A stretch of 6,491 nucleotides of DNA, from contig JAGPDJ010000079.1 of NCBI GenBank assembly GCA_018057635.1, positions 1 to 6,491 on the forward strand, in the 5' to 3' direction. Under the pieces are notes generated by a model. It searched no databases. It had not been told where the DNA came from and saw only the letters and a list, made by a program, of their open reading frames with translations. The DNA comes from Ferruginibacter sp. Lineage in GTDB: Bacteria > Bacteroidota > Bacteroidia > Chitinophagales > Chitinophagaceae. The position numbers and the translations under genes are program-made. Positions 1 to 4,632 of this stretch are shown piece by piece. Each line of letters begins with the position of its first letter. Position 1 is the first letter of the stretch.

Positions 1-28
1 CAATTTCCGGCAAAAGTAACTCAATCAT

Positions 29-47
29 TAAACTTTAAACACGAATT
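29..47 (+). repeat. Isolated TAAAC / ACACGAATT repeat fragment
   Basis: Two TAAAC words (29-33 and 36-40) run directly into one exact ACACGAATT 9-mer (39-47). These are the same two words that build the large repeat region at 3080-3364, in the same orientation. The fragment lies just upstream of the DUF3347/receptor gene pair and the large array lies just downstream, so the pair is bracketed by related repeats. The words are exact, but one copy of each type could be chance in AT-rich DNA. Confidence 0.55.
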
Positions 48-59
48 GCTGTTATATCC

Positions 60-67
60 TAACTTTA
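60..67 (+). promoter_or_regulatory. Possible Bacteroidota -7 box for the DUF3347-receptor operon
   Basis: TAACTTTA matches the Bacteroidota -7 consensus TAnnTTTG at all but the last base. It lies 16 bases before the ATG at 84, which would leave a 5' leader of roughly 10 bases. No TTG -33 element is found at the expected spacing; the TTG at 46-48 is too close. This is a weak candidate, and the true promoter may lie outside the window. Confidence 0.22.
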
Positions 68-83
68 GCGAAAAATTTGCAGT

Positions 84-698
84 ATGAAAAAAGTCATGAT
101 TGTCGGCTTACTTGTTGTAGCAGCATTTGCAGTTTATTGGTTTATGTTCAGGAAAACCGGTAATTCAGCAACTGATACCAGGCAACAGCCAATAGCTTTA
201 AAAAAGCATTCAGACGGATTTAATGCCAGCATAGATAAAGTGGTATCATCTTATTTAAGTATCAAAGATGCCTTTGTTACTGCAGATACAGCTACTGTAA
301 AAAAGAACACGATGATGCTGGTAAGCCTGCTCGACAGCATCCCGGTTTCTGAATTAAACAATGACAGTGCCAATGTATCAGAGGTAGCCAAAGCGACTAT
401 TGCTGATATCAGGGCCAATGCAGTTTCACTGTTATCTCAGGCAGATATCACAGAAATGCGCCAGGATTTTAGAATGATGACTGAAATGATGTATCCTGCG
501 TTTTTCAATACTATAAATTATGAAGGGCAGAAATTATACTTACAGCACTGTCCGATGGCATTTGGTGAAGATAAAGGAGCAGATTGGATCAGCAACAGCG
601 AAGAAATTATAAATCCGTACCTGGGTAAAAATCATCCGGAATACAAAGGTTCTATGCTGCATTGCGGTGAAATTAAAGATACTATCAAAGCCCGGTAA
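84..698 (+). CDS. DUF3347-family membrane-anchored or periplasmic protein
   Basis: This 204-residue protein starts with two lysines and a hydrophobic segment (about residues 5-22). No convincing signal-peptidase site follows, so it is probably anchored in the inner membrane with its domain in the periplasm. The rest (about 45-202) matches the DUF3347 pattern as I recall it: an SYLSIKDAF-type helix near 56-64, a helical middle, then HCPMAF (155-160), GADW (165-168), NPYLG (177-181) and MLHCGE (191-196). The paired cysteines C156 and C194 with adjacent His and Met residues look like a metal-binding or redox site. Known relatives occur alone or fused to CusB-like efflux adaptors, so a copper or heavy-metal role is plausible but inferred. 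The ATG at 84 is the only start placed sensibly before the hydrophobic segment; no Shine-Dalgarno is visible. The receptor gene follows after 17 bases, indicating an operon. The family call is from remembered motifs. Confidence 0.85.
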   Translation: MKKVMIVGLLVVAAFAVYWFMFRKTGNSATDTRQQPIALKKHSDGFNASIDKVVSSYLSIKDAFVTADTATVKKNTMMLVSLLDSIPVSELNNDSANVSEVAKATIADIRANAVSLLSQADITEMRQDFRMMTEMMYPAFFNTINYEGQKLYLQHCPMAFGEDKGADWISNSEEIINPYLGKNHPEYKGSMLHCGEIKDTIKAR

Positions 699-715
699 AA
701 GATATTGTACTACTT

Positions 716-3073
716 ATGAAAATGTATGTTGTATTATTCCTCATTGGTTTATTTTCTATACAGGCCAGTGCCCAAAAGAGGTATACCATCAGTGGTTATA
801 TAAATGATGCCGCCACCGGTGAAACCATGATAGGTGCAACATTGAATGTTAAAGGCAATACAAGGGGAATAAGCAGCAATCAATATGGGTTTTACTCTCT
901 TACCTTAACCGAAGGTAAATACAGCCTTACATGCTCATATATTGGATATAAAACAGAAACGATCAATATCGATCTTATAAAAGACACTCTTTTAAATATA
1001 AAATTGCAGTCCGGCGTTCAGCTTTCGGAAGAAGTTATCGTTACATCTCGTAAAAGGGACAACAATGTAAAAACCGCTCAAATGGGAAAAGTTACATTGC
1101 CCATTGAGCAAATAAGGTCGATCCCGGCATTTTTAGGAGAAGTAGACTTGTTGAAAGTGGTTCAGTTGCTTCCGGGTGTCCGCAATGCTGGTGAGGCAAG
1201 TGCTGGTTTTTATGTAAGGGGTGGCGGACCAGATCAAAACCTGATTCTGCTCGATGACGCTGTAGTATATAATTCAGGCCATTTGTTTGGCTTTTTCTCA
1301 GTTTTCAATTCAGATGCCATCAAAAATGTTTCGCTGATAAAGGGCGGAATGCCGGCGCAATATGGAGGAAGGCTTTCCAGTGTACTGGATATTTCCATGA
1401 AGGAAGGAAACAACCAGAAATTGCAGGTTGATGGCGGTTTGGGGCTTATCGCATCCAGGCTTTCTATACAGGGGCCAATTGTAAAAAATAAAGCTTCATT
1501 TATTGTCTCTGCCCGCAGAACATATATAGATGCCATCACAAAACCATTCATAAAGGAATCGAATCAGTTTAGTGGTTCCGGTTATTATTTTTACGACCTC
1601 AATGCCAAGATCAACTATAAAATTGATGAACGCGACCATCTTTACCTAAGCGGATATTTTGGCCGCGATGTTTTTGACTTTGTAAATGGTACGCAAAGCC
1701 TGAATGTGAATATTCCCTGGGGGAATTCTACCGGTACACTACGCTGGAACCATGTTTTCAACAACAAATTATTCGTGAACACCACGGCAGTATACAACGA
1801 TTATAATTTTACTTTCAAAGCCTCCCAGAACAATTTTGAGCTAAAACTGGCTTCAGGAATCAAAGACATCAGCCTGAAACAGGATTATGATTATTACCCT
1901 TATTCCAATCATAAACTGAAATTTGGATTCTTGTATACCTATCACCGGTTTACACCATCTGTGGTAAGTGGCCGGCAGGATTCTGTGGTATTTAATCCAC
2001 AGAATGCTCAATTGAAATATGCCCATGAAGCGGCTGTTTATTTACAGGACAATTGGGAAATCAACCAGAAATTAAATATTAATCTAGGTTTACGATTTAG
2101 TGGTTTTCAGCAAATTGGACCAAGTAAAATATATACAGAAGACCTTAATGGAAACCGGATTGACAGCATTGTGTATGGCAGGGGAAAAGCGTTGAAGACC
2201 TATGGTGGTTTTGAGCCAAGGGCCACGATGCGTTATGCCATCAATGAACAAACATCCATCAAGGCATCGGTAACACGTAACCTGCAATATATTCACCTGG
2301 TGAGCAATGCAGGAACAACCTTGCCCACAGATATCTGGGTTCCCAGTACTTATAAAGTAAAGCCGCAGATCAGTTGGTTATACGCCCTGGGTGTATTCAA
2401 AAATTTCAACAACAACATGTTTGAAACATCCGTGGAAGTATATTATAAAAACATGCAGAACCAGATTGAATACGAGGAAGGTTATACGCCCAATACCATC
2501 GAAGACATTGAAAACTCATTCACTTTTGGCAGGGGCTGGAGCTATGGAACTGAATTATTTTTTAATAAAGTAAAAGGAAGGCTTACCGGTTGGGTTGGTT
2601 ATACACTTAGCTGGACATGGCGCAAGTTTCCGGCATTGAATTTTGGCAATAAATATCCTGCCAAATTCGACAGAAGAAATGATTTAAGCCTTGTCGCCAT
2701 TTATGAACTGAATAAGAAATGGAAATTGTCGGCCACTTTTGTTTATGGAAGCGGTAACGCAGCTACACTTCCTCAGCGTTTTTACATCATCGGTGGAGTG
2801 TTAACGCAGGAATACAGTCGTATCAACGAATACCGGCTGCCCTCCTATCACCGGTTAGATCTTTCTGCCACACTTTCTCCAAAGAAAAATGCTACACGTA
2901 AAGTAAAAAGGGAATGGGTGTTCAGCATCTACAATGCTTACAGCCGCAAAAACCCTTATTTCATTTATTTCGATCAATCAGGAAGCCCTGTTAACGGCGA
3001 TATCAAAGTTCAGGCAAAACAGGTATCTATATTCCCGATAATACCGGCGATAACGTATAATATCAAACTGTAA
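716..3073 (+). CDS. TonB-dependent outer-membrane receptor with carboxypeptidase-regulatory-like domain
   Basis: This 785-residue outer-membrane transporter would import an unknown ligand using TonB/ExbBD energy. Residues 1-19 are a signal peptide ending ASA, before Q20. Residues about 23-100 are a carboxypeptidase-D-regulatory-like domain (ISGYINDAATGETMIGATL, then GFYSLTL and YIGYKTE). SEEVIVTSRK (104-113) is the likely TonB box. The plug covers about 115-230, with LLPGVRNAGEASAGFYVRGG (151-170), a DQNLILLDD stretch and PAQYGGRLSSVLDI (213-226). The rest is the beta-barrel, rich in alternating aromatic strands, ending FPIIPAITYNIKL; the terminal residue is Leu where many outer-membrane proteins have Phe. 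There is no N-terminal STN domain and no SusD gene next to it, so it is not a typical SusC/SusD glycan system. The upstream DUF3347 gene is 17 bases away, which hints at a metal or small-ligand role, but the substrate cannot be read from the sequence. A second ATG at 722 is a possible alternative start. Confidence 0.95.
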   Translation: MKMYVVLFLIGLFSIQASAQKRYTISGYINDAATGETMIGATLNVKGNTRGISSNQYGFYSLTLTEGKYSLTCSYIGYKTETINIDLIKDTLLNIKLQSGVQLSEEVIVTSRKRDNNVKTAQMGKVTLPIEQIRSIPAFLGEVDLLKVVQLLPGVRNAGEASAGFYVRGGGPDQNLILLDDAVVYNSGHLFGFFSVFNSDAIKNVSLIKGGMPAQYGGRLSSVLDISMKEGNNQKLQVDGGLGLIASRLSIQGPIVKNKASFIVSARRTYIDAITKPFIKESNQFSGSGYYFYDLNAKINYKIDERDHLYLSGYFGRDVFDFVNGTQSLNVNIPWGNSTGTLRWNHVFNNKLFVNTTAVYNDYNFTFKASQNNFELKLASGIKDISLKQDYDYYPYSNHKLKFGFLYTYHRFTPSVVSGRQDSVVFNPQNAQLKYAHEAAVYLQDNWEINQKLNINLGLRFSGFQQIGPSKIYTEDLNGNRIDSIVYGRGKALKTYGGFEPRATMRYAINEQTSIKASVTRNLQYIHLVSNAGTTLPTDIWVPSTYKVKPQISWLYALGVFKNFNNNMFETSVEVYYKNMQNQIEYEEGYTPNTIEDIENSFTFGRGWSYGTELFFNKVKGRLTGWVGYTLSWTWRKFPALNFGNKYPAKFDRRNDLSLVAIYELNKKWKLSATFVYGSGNAATLPQRFYIIGGVLTQEYSRINEYRLPSYHRLDLSATLSPKKNATRKVKREWVFSIYNAYSRKNPYFIYFDQSGSPVNGDIKVQAKQVSIFPIIPAITYNIKL

Positions 3074-3079
3074 AGGATT

Positions 3080-3205
3080 ACACGAATTAAAATTTTGATT
3101 TAAAACACGAATTTTTAACACGAATTACATTTATGTAAAACACGAATTTTTTACACGAATTACATTTATGTAAAACACGAATTTTTTACACGAATTACAC
3201 GAATT
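3080..3205 (+). repeat. ACACGAATT direct-repeat array with 35-bp higher-order unit
   Basis: Eight exact copies of ACACGAATT start at 3080, 3105, 3118, 3140, 3153, 3175, 3188 and 3197, all in the same orientation. From 3105 the steps are 13, 22, 13, 22, 13 and 9, so pairs of 9-mers form a 35-bp unit. The unit at 3118-3152 is repeated exactly at 3153-3187. The long spacer contains the near-perfect dyad TTACAT/ATGTAA with two bases between the arms. The short spacer is a T-run, so the first 9-mer of each pair falls in the loop of an AT-only hairpin. The array begins 7 bases after the receptor stop codon, between convergent genes. No long coding frame fits it. Function is unknown; a dispersed intergenic repeat family is the simplest reading. 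Confidence 0.93.
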
Positions 3206-3385
3206 TTGGCTTTAGTATTTTGTAACTTCTAACCCTGCCTAAACCCTTTAAACTCAATAAACCTTAATCTATCTTTCAATTAAACCTCCTAAACTTTCTA
3301 AACTTCCACTAAATACTAAACTTCCTAAACCCTCTAAACCTTATAAACTTAATAACTAATAAACCTACAACCAACTTACTTCCCC
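3206..3385 (+). terminator. Possible Rho-dependent termination zone for the DUF3347-receptor operon
   Basis: Transcripts leaving the receptor gene would run into a long region that contains C but almost no G and so cannot form stable structure. That matches the C-over-G, unstructured RNA preferred by Rho. No GC-rich hairpin followed by a T-run was found in the 302-bp convergent spacer, so an ordinary intrinsic terminator is not evident. The composition is seen directly; the termination role is inference, and the same composition could be a by-product of the repeat unit. Confidence 0.25.
3238..3385 (+). repeat. G-free degenerate TAAAC tract with 9-bp phasing
   Basis: The + strand has no G from 3238 to 3385 (148 bases, about 45 of them C). 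TAAAC occurs eleven times, starting at 3240, 3249, 3258, 3281, 3290, 3299, 3317, 3326, 3335, 3344 and 3360. From 3281 to 3344 all copies fall on one 9-bp phase, with only the 3308 position degenerate. The bases between copies vary but keep to C, T and A (such as CTT, CCT and TTC). The tract fills the space up to the stop codon of the convergent - strand gene at 3376-3378 and runs 10 bases into that gene. It is a different repeat from the ACACGAATT array just upstream, although both have 9-bp units. Confidence 0.88.
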
Positions 3386-4443
3386 GGTTCCCGCAGCACA
3401 AATCGTATCGTTCCGCTTTTCTGCAAATCTGATGTAATCCTCACTTCGTATCGCTTGTTTCCGTCATTCACAACCATCAAGGCAGTATTAGGAGGAATGG
3501 AACCCAGGTTCTCTGCATACATAACCAGTTCATTCATATCACTTTCATTTTCAACATTGATATTTAAACAGATTGGTTTATCGGATAACCGTTGCCGGGA
3601 TAGCAATAATTTACCATTGTAAAAAAGGGTAACTGAATCGCCATCTATTTCTCCATTATCATACAGGCTAACTTTTACTGAAACATTTTCAACTTCAATG
3701 GTCTTTAAAACAGTGTTGTTTCGTTTTTCAAAATTTCGCGAAGGAGCCATAAATTTCTCCTGCAGGTTGTTCTTTGCAACAGGCATATCTACTGTTTCTT
3801 CCTTAACATCTTTATTCGGCTTTAGAGAAGCATTGTTATTTGGCCTTTGTGAAATTTTGGCTGCCGGTGGAGCAGCTTTTTTCTGAACAACTGTTACAGA
3901 CTGCTTTTTTACAGGTGAACTGGTCTTTTTATGGGTAACTGAATTCCTGGCCACTGTATTATTATACAATTGTGTATTCTTTTTAAGCACACGTCTTTCC
4001 AGGCTGGTGTTACCATATCCGCAATCACCTTCCTGGTTGGGTGCTGGTTGCCATTTACCTTCCAGCGATTCTAAATCGCCCTTTTTAAAATAAGTTAACC
4101 GGTGAACCTGGAAGCAATTCCTGATGTGAACCGGTACATTGGTTTTTGTACGGGTAACTTCCTTTACTTCAATATATTTTTCGCCACGGTTAATATATCC
4201 TTTCAGGCTGCAAATAGTATAGAATTTCTTTCCGCCGTCTGTAAAATAGGTGTAGGAATAGCCGGTAACTGTTTTGTCATTCACTTCCAGTTCAAGCACA
4301 TAATCGCATGTATCGCCACCCCATCCTGCAAAAGAGCTGCTTTTGTCTAAAAAACTACCTTTCCATTGGCCTTTAAAATTCTGTGCCGAAACAAAGTAAG
4401 TTTGAAGTAATAATCCGCTAATGATTAGTAAAAATCTATTCAT
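3376..4443 (-). CDS. Secreted or periplasmic protein of unknown function with a conserved-looking C-terminal domain
   Basis: I do not recognise a named family. From the ATG at 4443 the protein has 355 residues. Residues 1-20 are a clear signal peptide (MNRFLLIISG, then FVSA before Q21). The N-terminal domain (about 22-150) opens FKGQWKGSF and is rich in beta-type segments, like lipocalin-style or other small beta-barrel domains. Its cysteines C46, C78, C110 and C141 could form disulfides. Residues about 153-245 are a low-complexity linker rich in Lys, Asn, Thr, Pro and Val. The C-terminal domain (about 246-351) contains YDNGEIDGDSVTLFYNGK (261-278) and YAENLGSIPPNTALMVV (309-325), which I remember from other Bacteroidota secreted proteins of unknown function. 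A start at 4521 adds 26 residues, but these would bury the signal peptide, so 4443 is preferred. The gene converges on the receptor operon and diverges from thrS. Confidence 0.85.
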   Translation of the reverse strand: MNRFLLIISGLLLQTYFVSAQNFKGQWKGSFLDKSSSFAGWGGDTCDYVLELEVNDKTVTGYSYTYFTDGGKKFYTICSLKGYINRGEKYIEVKEVTRTKTNVPVHIRNCFQVHRLTYFKKGDLESLEGKWQPAPNQEGDCGYGNTSLERRVLKKNTQLYNNTVARNSVTHKKTSSPVKKQSVTVVQKKAAPPAAKISQRPNNNASLKPNKDVKEETVDMPVAKNNLQEKFMAPSRNFEKRNNTVLKTIEVENVSVKVSLYDNGEIDGDSVTLFYNGKLLLSRQRLSDKPICLNINVENESDMNELVMYAENLGSIPPNTALMVVNDGNKRYEVRITSDLQKSGTIRFVLREPGK

Positions 4444-4550
4444 ACTGGTTTGATAAATTTTATCTTCCGGTGTTTTTCCAGCAATTGACAAGATCAACCG
4501 TTGTGGATAAGCAAATCGCATGATTGTAAAATAAATTTACAATTACATAA

Positions 4551-4558
4551 CAAAGATA
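4551..4558 (-). promoter_or_regulatory. Likely -7 box for the secreted-protein gene
   Basis: Read on the - strand this is TATCTTTG, a full match to the Bacteroidota -7 consensus TAnnTTTG. Transcription would begin near 4544, giving a leader of about 100 bases to the preferred ATG at 4443, or about 22 bases to the upstream in-frame ATG at 4521. No clear TTG -33 element is seen at the usual distance, which keeps confidence moderate. Confidence 0.45.
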
Positions 4559-4575
4559 TTTTACTTTAATTTTCC

Positions 4576-4585
4576 CTTAGCTAAG
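4576..4585. promoter_or_regulatory. Perfect 10-bp palindrome between divergent promoters
   Basis: CTTAGCTAAG is its own reverse complement. It lies between the - strand -7 box (4551-4558) and the + strand -7 box (4593-4600), close to the region expected for -33 contacts of both promoters. A dimeric regulator site is possible. A 10-bp palindrome can also arise by chance and no second copy is seen in the window. Confidence 0.25.
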
Positions 4586-4592
4586 AGTTCGT

Positions 4593-4600
4593 TAAATTTG
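4593..4600 (+). promoter_or_regulatory. thrS: Likely -7 box for thrS
   Basis: TAAATTTG fully matches the Bacteroidota -7 consensus TAnnTTTG. It would start transcription near 4607, leaving a leader of about 26 bases before the ATG at 4633. That is too short for a T-box or other elaborate leader control. The upstream -33 region is T-rich (TTT at 4571-4573) but lacks an exact TTG. A weak AGGA at 4617-4620 lies 12 bases from the start codon. Confidence 0.5.
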
Positions 4601-4632
4601 CATTTCAAAAAAAGCCAGGAACTCAGTTAACA

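Larger units (their letters stand above)
1..83. other. Left-edge intergenic sequence upstream of the DUF3347 gene
   Basis: This short AT-rich stretch precedes the first gene. It carries a TAAAC/ACACGAATT repeat fragment at 29-47 and a weak promoter-like box at 60-67. Forward frame 1 stays open from base 1 to a TGA at 85-87 that overlaps the ATG at 84. On the reverse strand an ATG at 25-27 opens a nine-codon frame (M-I-E-L-L-L-P-E-I) running off the edge. Either could be the tip of a neighbouring gene, but the pieces are too short to decide. The repeat fragment argues that most of the stretch is non-coding. Confidence 0.5.

Noticed and set aside
1..27. 5' end of a divergent - strand gene starting at 25-27
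   Set aside because: Nine codons are too few to support a call, and no good -7 box was found for it.
1..87. 3' end of an upstream + strand gene, with TGA at 85-87 overlapping the ATG at 84
   Set aside because: Only 28 codons are visible, with no recognisable motif, and they run through the TAAAC/ACACGAATT repeat words, so a chance open frame is more likely.
1234..2573. Short open frames on both strands inside the receptor gene
   Set aside because: They overlap a continuous TonB-receptor frame with recognisable plug and barrel sequence, and have no start signals or family motifs.
3080..3205. CRISPR array
   Set aside because: The repeat word is only 9 bp, the spacers are 0-16 bp and are themselves repeated, and there are no cas genes.
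3238..3364. Telomere-like or linear-replicon end because of CTAAAC words
   Set aside because: The tract is internal, degenerate, flanked by intact genes on both sides and has no terminal inverted repeat.
3074..3375. Intrinsic (hairpin plus T-run) terminator in the convergent spacer
   Set aside because: The only dyads are AT-only stems of 6-7 bp, too weak for a typical intrinsic terminator, though T-runs are present.
3698..4350. Two + strand open frames opposite the secreted-protein gene
   Set aside because: The - strand frame has a signal peptide and coherent domains across its length; the + strand frames have neither.
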